From Melioribacter sp051488665 (lineage in GTDB: Bacteria > Bacteroidota > Ignavibacteria > Ignavibacteriales > Melioribacteraceae): DNA of 64,000 nucleotides. The translations under genes and the position numbers were made by a program. Location of the stretch: assembly GCF_051488665.1 (NCBI RefSeq), contig NZ_JBPSEG010000001.1, positions 186,001-250,000 of the forward strand, given 5' to 3'. The notes beneath the pieces were generated by a model, which saw only the letters and a program-made list of their open reading frames with translations, was not told the DNA's origin and searched no databases. Positions 17,958 through 26,035 of the stretch are shown in pieces; the stretch's first letter is position 1; every line of letters starts with the position of its first letter.

Positions 17958-18992
17958 CTATATTTTATAGCTTTTCACGGTTTCGATAAACGCTACGATA
18001 TTCTCTGTTTTTACGCCGGGCGGCATACCGCCGCCGCAAGAGACAATCAATCTGGTTTTATCATTCAGATCGTCGAGCATTTTTTTCGTTGCCGCGGCAA
18101 CTTCGCCGGGAGAAGCGGCTGCAAGTACGTCTCGGGGCGGCAAATTGCCGACGAGCGTAATTTTATTATCAGTCAATTCCTTAAGTTCTGTTATAGATAC
18201 ATCGATTCCCATATTAAACATATTAACGCCCATTTCATTCAGAAAAGGAGCCGAGACTTTACAAGGCGCGTCGTTATGCAAAAATTTTACCGACACGTCT
18301 GTATCGAACAATTCTTTGAAATAAGGAAGTCCGAATTCTTTAAATTCAGGCTCGCCCATAAAACCGATTATATCGTCGAGTAAAAATATTCCGTCGATTG
18401 ATGGAAAAGTTTTTCTCTGTAGATCGAGCCAGTCTTTAAGAAAGTCGGTAATCTTCCTTATAAGAACGTGCGCTTTGCCCGGCATCATCATCATTGTAGT
18501 AAGAAATTCGGTAGTTCCCATTAAATAGCTCGCTATATTCAATGGACCGCGCGCTACGGCAAATCTAATTTTATGACCGTTTTCTTCGATCCTGTTTTGC
18601 ATCAATTTGAGCCGGTTTAACATCAAAGGCAGCAGTCCGTCAGTTTCCGGATTCGGTTGATGCAAAGATTCGATTTCGTCCGACGAGTTGATAAGTTTAT
18701 GCGCGTGCGGAAATTCATTTGGAGGAAACGAGGAACGCGCGCCGAAGGCAGAAGGCTCCGTACACATTCCGTATTCCGACCAGAACCCGGGCAAAAACAT
18801 AACGTCGGGAAATTGATTGATAGCTTTCAAATTCGCCGCGAACCAGAGCTCTTCGCTTGCAAAATATTCGACTATTTTAATGCCGTACCAATTCGGAAGC
18901 CACGGACTGTCAATAATAAATCCCACCGGCAGCGGCTCTGCTTTTTCGCCGTTTATCACTTTTTTCAAGAGTTCCCATTGATTGTCTGTCAT
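17958..18992 (-). CDS. UroD-family corrinoid methyltransferase (HxD type)
   Basis: A 344-residue UroD-superfamily methyltransferase, diverged from its neighbour at 15.5-16.5 kb. The metal-site pattern is different: H239 and D241 in LHNDAPC, with C244 nearby and C319 in VSCGGGMPPG, so the second ligand is Asp instead of Cys. HxD forms occur among substrate:corrinoid methyltransferases of O-demethylating systems, which makes this the better candidate for the methyl-donor enzyme, with the HxC paralogue for the acceptor or a second substrate; this is inference. I start it at the ATG of MTDNQWELL because AGAGG precedes it and it lies just past the upstream stop; the frame is open 111 bp more inside the previous gene. 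Confidence 0.85.
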   Translation of the reverse strand: MTDNQWELLKKVINGEKAEPLPVGFIIDSPWLPNWYGIKIVEYFASEELWFAANLKAINQFPDVMFLPGFWSEYGMCTEPSAFGARSSFPPNEFPHAHKLINSSDEIESLHQPNPETDGLLPLMLNRLKLMQNRIEENGHKIRFAVARGPLNIASYLMGTTEFLTTMMMMPGKAHVLIRKITDFLKDWLDLQRKTFPSIDGIFLLDDIIGFMGEPEFKEFGLPYFKELFDTDVSVKFLHNDAPCKVSAPFLNEMGVNMFNMGIDVSITELKELTDNKITLVGNLPPRDVLAAASPGEVAAATKKMLDDLNDKTRLIVSCGGGMPPGVKTENIVAFIETVKSYKI

Positions 18993-19011
18993 AATTTCCT
19001 CTGCTGTTCTT

Positions 19012-19722
19012 TTATCGTTTATTTTTAATTCTGTATGTACAGTCTCTCGCTTTACACGTATCGCATAAATAGTCGTTCCATTTAACTTTTTTGCCTGCCG
19101 CAATTATTCCGCTTATCGATTTAACGGGCGTCATCAAAGCGGATTCTTTGAGAGTTACGCCGCAAAAGTTTTTCGGGAAAAAAGAAAAAATTTTATGCTG
19201 CTCGCTTACCTGCCAATCGCAATATCCCGGGCTGTATCTGTTTGAAACTCCCATATTATACTTTTTCATTTCCTCGGCAATATAATCATGGATAAAATCG
19301 GCGGTTTTTTCGGCGGCGGCGGAGGCAATTATATCGGCTATATAACTATAAGCCAGCTCGCCCTCTTTGCGTAATTCGTCAATCCACTTTTCCATTTTAC
19401 CGCCGATTGTGGCAATAAAAATGAACATCGCTTCGGCATTCTTCAATTGACTTGTAACAATTGGTCCGGCATTTAACACAACATCCTGCAGCCGTATGCT
19501 TTTCTTATCGGGGTAATTAATTTTATCGATAAACACATAACCTGCGCGCGGTTCTATTTTCTCGGGAAATTCATTAAGTATTTCATTTATGATTTCGGAG
19601 AAATGGTGCCCCGGATTTTTATAACCGATAACGGATTCCACTTCTTCTTTCTTGATTGTAATTTGCTCAGGCGCAAGATTAAGTTCCAGGCTATTGGCAG
19701 TATCGTTTTTAATCGTAAACAT
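19012..19722 (-). CDS. Methionine-synthase activation-domain-like protein
   Basis: A 236-residue stand-alone homologue of the C-terminal activation domain of cobalamin-dependent methionine synthase. That domain uses S-adenosylmethionine and an electron to re-methylate the corrinoid when it has been oxidised to Co(II). The SAM-binding block reads RYSPGYCDWQVSEQ and the later LMTPVKSISGIIAAG is also typical. The C-terminus has three close cysteines, C220, C223 and C228 (CDTCKARDCTYR), not part of classical MetH, which could bind a metal or Fe-S cluster. It lies 6 bp after the homocysteine methyltransferase stop and 19 bp before the start of the HxD UroD gene, clearly one operon. Confidence 0.85.
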   Translation of the reverse strand: MFTIKNDTANSLELNLAPEQITIKKEEVESVIGYKNPGHHFSEIINEILNEFPEKIEPRAGYVFIDKINYPDKKSIRLQDVVLNAGPIVTSQLKNAEAMFIFIATIGGKMEKWIDELRKEGELAYSYIADIIASAAAEKTADFIHDYIAEEMKKYNMGVSNRYSPGYCDWQVSEQHKIFSFFPKNFCGVTLKESALMTPVKSISGIIAAGKKVKWNDYLCDTCKARDCTYRIKNKR

Positions 19723-19728
19723 CCGGGA

Positions 19729-20610
19729 TTATTTTTTAATTTTGTTAACAAAAGCTTCAATGTGACGAGGGGTTGTGCCGCAGCAGCCGCCGATAATATT
19801 TGCGCCGCTTTCGATAAGCAGATTCAGTTTTTGAGCCATCGAGTCGGGCGTTTCCAGATAGACAGTTTTACCGTCCCTGAAAACGGGTTTACCCGCGTTA
19901 GCATGAACGAGCACGGGTAATTCTTTTTCGACAGACCTTATTTCCTTTACGATATCAATCATCTGATCGAAACCGTTTCCGCAATTGCTTCCGATTACCG
20001 ATGCGCCCGCATCTTTCAATTCCACCGCCATTTGAGCGGGAGATACGCCCATCATGGTTCTGTAGTCGTTGTTGACTGTTTTTTCAAAAGTGAAAGTACA
20101 AACGACCGGCAAATCGCAAACCGATCTGGCGGCTTTAACTGCAATTACGGCTTCATTAATCTCCGACATAGTTTCTACGCAAATGGCATCGGCTCCTCCG
20201 TCCGCCAAAGCTTTAGCCTGGAGCGCAAATCCATTGAATAATTCTTCTTCAGAAATATCGCCCATCATTAAAATTGCGCCCGTAGGACAGACAGATCCGA
20301 GCACAAAATGCTCTTCGCCCGCCGCTTCCCTTGAGATTTCCGCGGCTGCTTTATTGATTTCGTATGCCCTGTCGTCCAAACCGTATCTTTTTAATTTGTA
20401 AGGACTGCCGCCGAAGCTGTTTGTAAGAATCATATCCGATCCGGCGTCGATATAGCTTTTTGCAATTTCCAATACTTTATCGCGGTGAGTTAAATTCCAC
20501 AATTCGGGACATTCGTCCGAAGCGAGTCCTTTTTCATAAAGAAAAGTGCCCCACGCCCCGTCTGATATAAGAACTTTGCCGCTTTTTGCCGCTTCGATAA
20601 AATTTCGCAT
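19729..20610 (-). CDS. Homocysteine S-methyltransferase (stand-alone MetH N-terminal module)
   Basis: A 293-residue TIM-barrel enzyme that activates homocysteine on zinc and methylates it to methionine. The zinc ligands are C210 (NCGNG) and C276/C277 (GGCCGTTP), all present. DGAWGTFL near the start and TNSFGG are family motifs. I begin at the ATG of MRNFIEAAK: it is 1 bp past the stop of the B12 carrier gene and has GGCGG upstream; the open frame runs 33 bp further but overlaps that gene. No pterin-binding domain is attached, so the methyl group must come from the corrinoid protein encoded next door. Confidence 0.92.
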   Translation of the reverse strand: MRNFIEAAKSGKVLISDGAWGTFLYEKGLASDECPELWNLTHRDKVLEIAKSYIDAGSDMILTNSFGGSPYKLKRYGLDDRAYEINKAAAEISREAAGEEHFVLGSVCPTGAILMMGDISEEELFNGFALQAKALADGGADAICVETMSEINEAVIAVKAARSVCDLPVVCTFTFEKTVNNDYRTMMGVSPAQMAVELKDAGASVIGSNCGNGFDQMIDIVKEIRSVEKELPVLVHANAGKPVFRDGKTVYLETPDSMAQKLNLLIESGANIIGGCCGTTPRHIEAFVNKIKK

Positions 20611-20611
20611 C

Positions 20612-21280
20612 TTAAACCGCCAAAAATTGTTCGAGTATTTCAACGGCTTGCTGAGGATTGTCGCCGTATGCGTCGGCTCCCATTTTCGCTGCAGCTTCCC
20701 GAGTAACGGGAGCTCCGCCTACAATTACTTTTATATCCGGAAAATTATTTTTGATTTCAGCTACGGTGTTTGACATATTTGCCATAGTCGTAGTAAGCAA
20801 CGCGCTAAGACCCACAGTGCAATCTCTGTTGTTGTTTATTGCTTCCAAAAATTTGTTGGTTTTTACGTCGACGCCTAAGTCGATTACTTCCCAACCGTTA
20901 CCTTCCACAACCATACTTACCAGATTTTTTCCGATATCGTGCAGATCGCCGGCAACAGTACCGATTACAAATTTGCCCTTCTTTTTTACTTCGCCTGTCT
21001 GGAAATACGGTTTGAGATGATTCATAACCGCCTGCATTGCTTTTGCCGCCATAAGAAGTTCCGGTACAAACACTTCGTTTCTGCTGAATTTTTCGCCGAT
21101 ATTTTTCATACCGGCATTGCATGCGTCCAGAATTTCGAATGGTTTAATGCCTGCGTCAAGGGCTCTCAAAGTTAATTCGTCGGCTCCTTCCAGGTCTTTC
21201 AAATCGGGCGGATAAGGAGCGGCTTTATTGACTTTGCCTCTTTCAATGCAATAACTGATTTTTTTGATTAATTCATCCAT
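20612..21280 (-). CDS. Corrinoid (B12-binding) methyl-carrier protein
   Basis: A 222-residue protein of the MtbC/MtaC/DhaC type, with a four-helix cap (about 1-90) and a Rossmann-like B12 domain. The lower axial ligand is H114 in DLHDIGKNLV; the later GLSALLTTTM and VGGAPVTREAA line the cofactor tail. It shuttles a methyl group between methyltransferases. It is the first gene of the methyl-transfer cluster and lies 60 bp after the stop of a GH43 gene in the xylan locus on the same strand, with no terminator hairpin seen in that gap. No cobalamin riboswitch is visible. Confidence 0.93.
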   Translation of the reverse strand: MDELIKKISYCIERGKVNKAAPYPPDLKDLEGADELTLRALDAGIKPFEILDACNAGMKNIGEKFSRNEVFVPELLMAAKAMQAVMNHLKPYFQTGEVKKKGKFVIGTVAGDLHDIGKNLVSMVVEGNGWEVIDLGVDVKTNKFLEAINNNRDCTVGLSALLTTTMANMSNTVAEIKNNFPDIKVIVGGAPVTREAAAKMGADAYGDNPQQAVEILEQFLAV

Positions 21281-21340
21281 ACTGCTACCGTACTTATTTT
21301 ATTAATTATATGTTAAGTCAAAATAAGGAAAAACGTTTAA

Positions 21341-23023
21341 TTATTCACTCGATTTATATACGTCGTCGTTTCCTTTGTAGATGAAATAATCATAGAAGGC
21401 TTTATTATTCGATTCATTCCCGGACGAAGTTGCATAAAGTCCGAATACAGCGCCTACGAATCCTCCGGCTGTTTTTGTGCTCAAAAAAGAGGCGTCCAAT
21501 TTTTTCCCGAGCGATTTCCATTCCTCTTTATTCCACGAATAATGGAAAGAATAGCGTGAGCCTTCGGATACAATCTTTAAGCGGATATCCTCGCTCTGTA
21601 ATTCGGCAGGTATAATCGCTTCTTCGATCAGCTCCGTTTCGTTTCCGTCGGTCGATTTAAATAATTGAACAACGTTATTAAGTTTATTTTTCGATTTGCA
21701 CAAATAGTAAAAATGTTTTTCGTTCTGAAAAATTATCAATCCGGCTTTTTCAAATTCTGATAAAGGTTTAAAACTTAATTTTGTTTCCGCCGAGCATTTA
21801 ATATGCTGCTGCCTGAAGCCTGCAAAAGACGGATTGCCGTAACCTGCGCAAGTTTCAGGTCTTAGTTTTATACTCAGAAATCCATTTCTTTCTTTCAGGT
21901 CGAACCATTTTTCTTCCGGGGTTCTCAGGAAAATCCAGTCGCCGGATAATTCATCAACGCTAAAATCGTCAACTATGGAAAAATTGCCGCTGTATTTTCG
22001 CACTGCAAAATCTTTAGCCGGTTTAACGGGATACGGATAATAATATTGAACTTCTTCATAATCGGGATTAATAACGGGCCATCCGTCAATCCATTTAACG
22101 GGAGCAAGAAAAGTTTCTCTGCCGGTATTGTAATAACCGTTGTCGTAAGGCCGGCAACCGAGAAAGACAGCCCACAAGTCGCCTTCGTCCGTTACTACAA
22201 AATCCGCATGCCCGGTAGAAGTAACGGGATTTTTGCGGTTAGGGTCGAGGTGCCTTTGGGTAAGTATCGGATTTTTTTTGTAAGACTCGTACGGTCCGAA
22301 TAAGCTTTTACTTCTGAAGACAACCTCCGAATGATTTTCGCCCGTTCCGCCTTCGGCGGCAATCAAAAAATAATAACCGTCTTTTTTGAAAATGTGAGGT
22401 CCTTCAATCCAGACCGGTTTTTTGGATAAATCCGTTCCGCCGTTTATAAGGATTCGTTCATCCCCTATCACTTTGAGACTATCGAGGTCAAGCTCGTAGA
22501 TTCTGATTGTTCTGTGACCGTCGTACAAAGGCTTGTTGTCCGGGGCTACGCTGTTATAAACGATGTAAGCCTTGCCGTCGTCGTCAAAAAAAGGAGACGG
22601 GTCAATACCGTTAATTTCGGGAATCCAAACCGGATTCGACCATGGACCGGCAGGATCTTTTGCCGTCACTATAAAATTTCCTCCCGCATCTACGAGAGTG
22701 CAAGTTATATAGAAAAGTCCTTTGTGATATCTGATTGAAGGCGCAAATACGCCCCGGGATACGCCGAGCCCGTTTGTATTCATTTGCTCTTTCCTGTCGA
22801 GCGCGTGCCCGATCAATTTCCAGTTCACCAAATCTTTACTCTGAAAAACAGGTATACCAGGGAAATAAGCAAATGAAGAATTTACCATGTAATAATTGTC
22901 GCCGACTTTGCATATGCTCGGGTCGGGATAAAAGCCCATCAAAATCGGATTAGAATATTTTTCCTGCGCGTTATACACGCATACCATTAAAAATAGCAAT
23001 AAGAAAACTTTTTTCATTTTCAC
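21341..23023 (-). CDS. GH43 beta-xylosidase / alpha-L-arabinofuranosidase, exported
   Basis: A 560-residue inverting enzyme with a signal peptide (end YNAQ), a five-bladed propeller and a C-terminal beta-sandwich (about 330-550) as in GH43 subfamilies 10-12. The catalytic base is D34 in FYPDPSI, the pKa-setting Asp lies in DPSPFFDDDG, and the acid is the Glu of WIEGPHIFK. It would remove xylose or arabinose from xylooligosaccharide ends in the periplasm, having no T9SS tail. It follows the GH115 gene by 87 bp and precedes the corrinoid carrier gene by 60 bp, so the same transcript may cover both functions. Xylosidase versus arabinofuranosidase cannot be settled by eye. Confidence 0.9.
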   Translation of the reverse strand: MKMKKVFLLLFLMVCVYNAQEKYSNPILMGFYPDPSICKVGDNYYMVNSSFAYFPGIPVFQSKDLVNWKLIGHALDRKEQMNTNGLGVSRGVFAPSIRYHKGLFYITCTLVDAGGNFIVTAKDPAGPWSNPVWIPEINGIDPSPFFDDDGKAYIVYNSVAPDNKPLYDGHRTIRIYELDLDSLKVIGDERILINGGTDLSKKPVWIEGPHIFKKDGYYFLIAAEGGTGENHSEVVFRSKSLFGPYESYKKNPILTQRHLDPNRKNPVTSTGHADFVVTDEGDLWAVFLGCRPYDNGYYNTGRETFLAPVKWIDGWPVINPDYEEVQYYYPYPVKPAKDFAVRKYSGNFSIVDDFSVDELSGDWIFLRTPEEKWFDLKERNGFLSIKLRPETCAGYGNPSFAGFRQQHIKCSAETKLSFKPLSEFEKAGLIIFQNEKHFYYLCKSKNKLNNVVQLFKSTDGNETELIEEAIIPAELQSEDIRLKIVSEGSRYSFHYSWNKEEWKSLGKKLDASFLSTKTAGGFVGAVFGLYATSSGNESNNKAFYDYFIYKGNDDVYKSSE

Positions 23024-23081
23024 ACTATTCTATTTTAGTTATTCAATAATCAAAATTACACGGCAATTAATACCACACAGC

Positions 23082-23122
23082 CCTAATCCCTAGCACCTAA
23101 TCCCTAACACCTAATCACTGCA
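23082..23122. repeat. Degenerate 14-bp tandem repeat, three copies
   Basis: Units CCTAATCCCTAGCA, CCTAATCCCTAACA and CCTAATCACTGCA stand in tandem. The third overlaps the stop codon and last four codons of the GH115 gene, so the protein end (ECSD) is written by the repeat. It has no hairpin potential. It looks like slippage or a short-repeat family; no function is claimed. Confidence 0.8.
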
Positions 23123-25966
23123 TTCACTTTCCGGAGGGCCCAAATAAGAATAACCGACCTTCCCTGTTTCTATAACGATTTTTTGAATTACCACTCCGGA
23201 ATCAATAGCCCATATTTTCAATACATGCTTACCGGGATGTTCAACAATATGCGCGGTTTGTTGTATGTTAATATTATCAGCCACCCATTTCTCCCACAAT
23301 TTAAGATTGACGCCTTTATGCATATTGACAATTACCGGTTTTTCGTCGTCCAGAGAGACGGCAAATCGAAGCCCGATACTGTCTTCTGCATGATGGTCGT
23401 TGAAATCGAGCGTTGGCGATAAGTAAACATTAACGTTAATTTTCCCTTTTTTGAACAGATAGATATCATATTCCAGGCGCGGACTTTCATTCGAAAGTTC
23501 TACTTCAGCCGTTACGGGAAAGAACGTGACCGCGGACGACGTTCGTCCAAGATTCGGAATTGTAACCCATTTAATATTTCCGGATTCTATTTTGCGCGAG
23601 TAATCCCGCGCTTCGATGGAGACGTAATTGTTGGTTTCAACAAAATAATTATTGCAATCAATTTTTCCGGGATTTTTAATAACCGCGTTTATTGCGCAAA
23701 CATCGTCATCAGGTCCGGATATTTTAATAACGTAATTGTTATTTCCTTCTTTTGCCTTTTGCCAATCAACCGAAACGAATATTCTCTCTTCCGTATCAAC
23801 CGTTCCGGTATTATTTTCAATAATAAAAATATCGTCGGCAACTATTTTATAATCGAACGGCTTTTGTCCCCTGTTAAAAATTTCGATGTAATATTTCTGT
23901 TTACAAAACGATTCGAAGGCAGGAAGCGAAAGCTCTTTAGAGTCAGGGTAAAAATCCTGGGAGCCTTCAACGGCAACGCCCATTTCAGATATATTAGAAT
24001 TTTCGATTACTTCATATTTAGGGATGTAATTTTTATCCGGCTGCTGCCAGTAAGTATATCCGATGTGAGTCTGCGACATCATATGATTCCATTTTCCGCC
24101 GGCAACTTTGGTATGATAATATTCGGTTATTAGCGAATCCCTTTCGAACAATTCAATAACTTTTTGAGCCGTCTGGTTTGTCAACACCCTCTTCTGCTTT
24201 GTATAGAGACGATTTTTCGCCGTTGCGTAGTAGAGTTCATAAAGATTCGAAGAAGCTTCTACAGGATGAAGAACGAGTTGATAGTAAGCGTCGCGATATT
24301 CGGCGGGCAGTTTCCGATCGATCATTTTAGCTTTTTCATAAAGTTTTTTATACTCTTCAGTAACTCTTTCAAATTCGCGGAAATTAACCAGGCTGTAAGT
24401 TTCCGGCGAAAGCAATTCCGGTTTTCTGCGCGAATTATATTTAGTGTACTTATCAAGAATGTCTGCAATATCCCGGGCATATTTTTCGCCGAATTGCTCT
24501 TTAGCCCATTCGTAAGAATAATCGTGAAGTTTTTCCAGAGGAATAAATTCCGGATTCCAGGCATAGTCGAGGAAAAAGTCGATCGGGAATTCCATCGGTT
24601 TGATATCGCCGACATTTACAATCCAGATTTTCCTGGCTCCGTATTCGTAAGCAAGATGCATTTGTTCCCAAACGCGTTCAATTTGATTTGTATTAATCCA
24701 TTTATAATTTCTCGGACCCCCGACATAATCGTAATGGTAATAGATTCCGTATCCCCCTTTACGCGGTTTTTCATTCAAGTCCGGCAACTTTCTGATATTT
24801 CCCCAGTTATCGTCGCATAACAGCAATGTAACGTCGTCCGGCACGCGCATACCTTTATCGTAATATTCCTGAACTTCTTTATAGAGCGCCCAAACTTGAG
24901 GAGTTTTTTCGGCTTTTTTACCGGTTACCTCTTCGATAATTTTTCTTTGATCTTCTACAATTCGTTCCAACAAAGCAATATTAGCATCCCGGCTCATCGG
25001 TTCGTCGCCGTCGCCGCGCATTCCGATCGTAACGATGCTTTCGTATCCGTTCATTCTTTTAATGCCTTCACGCCAGAATTCTCTCAATACGCTGTCGTTT
25101 TTTGTATAGTTCCACGGTCCTTTTCCGTACCTTGCCCATTCAACGTGAGCTCTCATCATCGGCTCGTGGTGCGATGTGCTGATTACGATGCCGTATTCGT
25201 CCGCAAGTTTATGATTTAAAGAGTCGTCGTCGAAAAAGGATTTGCCCCACATTGCAGGCCATAGAAAGTTTCCTTTCAGACGGAGAATCAGTTCAAAAAC
25301 ATGCTGATAAAACTGATGATTGAAACCGCCGAATTTTTCATAAGCCCAGCCTGTCAACGCAGGGGCTTCGTCGTTAATGAAAATGCCGCGGTATTGAACC
25401 GCCGGCTCTCCCATAGTAAAATTAACGGGCTCGACGTAAACGGCTTTCTTTTTCTTAACCGGCACGTCAGCCCACCAATACCAGGGTGAAACTCCCATTT
25501 TTTCCGATAAATCGTACATTCCGAAAATCGTTCCGCGCTTGTCGCTGCCCACAATCAACAACGCTTTTTTTACTCCCGGTAAAACATCCTCCGCGGTAAC
25601 AATAACAAATTGTTCCCATTTGCCGTCAAGTTTTTTCAAATCGATTTTATTTTGATCGATCAATTTTTTGATCAAACCGCTCTTGTTGTACGTTCCGACG
25701 ATGATGGCAAAATCGGTTGCCGGATAGCCGGAGGCATAAACTTCCGGTTTAATATCAGTAACTGCTTCGATATCCCGGCTCAGTTGTCGAATTACTCTTA
25801 TAACGCCGGAGTAGTCGTCTTTGCTGTAAAAAATCGGAGCGGCTTTGCCGTTTTCCGCAATTGTAAAAGCGGCTTTTTCTTTTTGCGTTGTAATATAATT
25901 TCCGGCATTTAAAATACCGTTGTTAAAAGCAAGCAGACTTATAATCAAAACGATTAATTTCTTCAT
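23111..25966 (-). CDS. GH115 xylan alpha-1,2-glucuronidase, exported
   Basis: A 951-residue family 115 enzyme, the usual length. It removes (4-O-methyl)glucuronic acid from internal or terminal xylose of glucuronoxylan. After a signal peptide (end LNAG) come the N-terminal domain with DFAIIVGTYN, the core blocks MGVSPWYWWADVP, YRGIFINDEAPALTGW, LKGNFLWPAMWG and STSHHEPMMRAHVEW, and a C-terminal beta-rich domain from about 800. No T9SS tail, so it is probably periplasmic. It is flanked by GH10 and GH43 genes on the same strand and is the key enzyme that would supply 4-O-methylglucuronate to the downstream methyltransferase genes, if that hypothesis is right. The last codons lie in a short tandem repeat. 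Confidence 0.95.
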   Translation of the reverse strand: MKKLIVLIISLLAFNNGILNAGNYITTQKEKAAFTIAENGKAAPIFYSKDDYSGVIRVIRQLSRDIEAVTDIKPEVYASGYPATDFAIIVGTYNKSGLIKKLIDQNKIDLKKLDGKWEQFVIVTAEDVLPGVKKALLIVGSDKRGTIFGMYDLSEKMGVSPWYWWADVPVKKKKAVYVEPVNFTMGEPAVQYRGIFINDEAPALTGWAYEKFGGFNHQFYQHVFELILRLKGNFLWPAMWGKSFFDDDSLNHKLADEYGIVISTSHHEPMMRAHVEWARYGKGPWNYTKNDSVLREFWREGIKRMNGYESIVTIGMRGDGDEPMSRDANIALLERIVEDQRKIIEEVTGKKAEKTPQVWALYKEVQEYYDKGMRVPDDVTLLLCDDNWGNIRKLPDLNEKPRKGGYGIYYHYDYVGGPRNYKWINTNQIERVWEQMHLAYEYGARKIWIVNVGDIKPMEFPIDFFLDYAWNPEFIPLEKLHDYSYEWAKEQFGEKYARDIADILDKYTKYNSRRKPELLSPETYSLVNFREFERVTEEYKKLYEKAKMIDRKLPAEYRDAYYQLVLHPVEASSNLYELYYATAKNRLYTKQKRVLTNQTAQKVIELFERDSLITEYYHTKVAGGKWNHMMSQTHIGYTYWQQPDKNYIPKYEVIENSNISEMGVAVEGSQDFYPDSKELSLPAFESFCKQKYYIEIFNRGQKPFDYKIVADDIFIIENNTGTVDTEERIFVSVDWQKAKEGNNNYVIKISGPDDDVCAINAVIKNPGKIDCNNYFVETNNYVSIEARDYSRKIESGNIKWVTIPNLGRTSSAVTFFPVTAEVELSNESPRLEYDIYLFKKGKINVNVYLSPTLDFNDHHAEDSIGLRFAVSLDDEKPVIVNMHKGVNLKLWEKWVADNINIQQTAHIVEHPGKHVLKIWAIDSGVVIQKIVIETGKVGYSYLGPPESECSD

Positions 25967-26008
25967 AATAATTCCGGTGTAATAAATTTTTAATATAAGA
26001 AGAAGTCA

Positions 26009-26029
26009 GGCTCGCAACAGCGGCGAGCC
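26009..26029 (-). terminator. Hairpin after the GH10 gene
   Basis: A 7-bp perfect stem GGCTCGC (26009-26015) with GCGAGCC (26023-26029) lies 7 bp past the xylanase stop. The minus-strand sequence after it is T-rich but broken (CTTCTTCTTATATT), so it may be a leaky terminator or an mRNA-stabilising hairpin that sets the ratio between GH10 and the downstream GH115. Confidence 0.6.
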
Positions 26030-26035
26030 CGCCTC

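Noticed and set aside
15522..18992. UroD genes as heme-pathway uroporphyrinogen decarboxylase
   Set aside because: Two copies beside a B12 carrier, zinc-type H-x-C/D motifs and no other heme genes favour methyltransferases.
18993..19103. Longer start of the HxD UroD gene
   Set aside because: It lies inside the upstream gene; the ATG at 18992 has AGAGG just before it.
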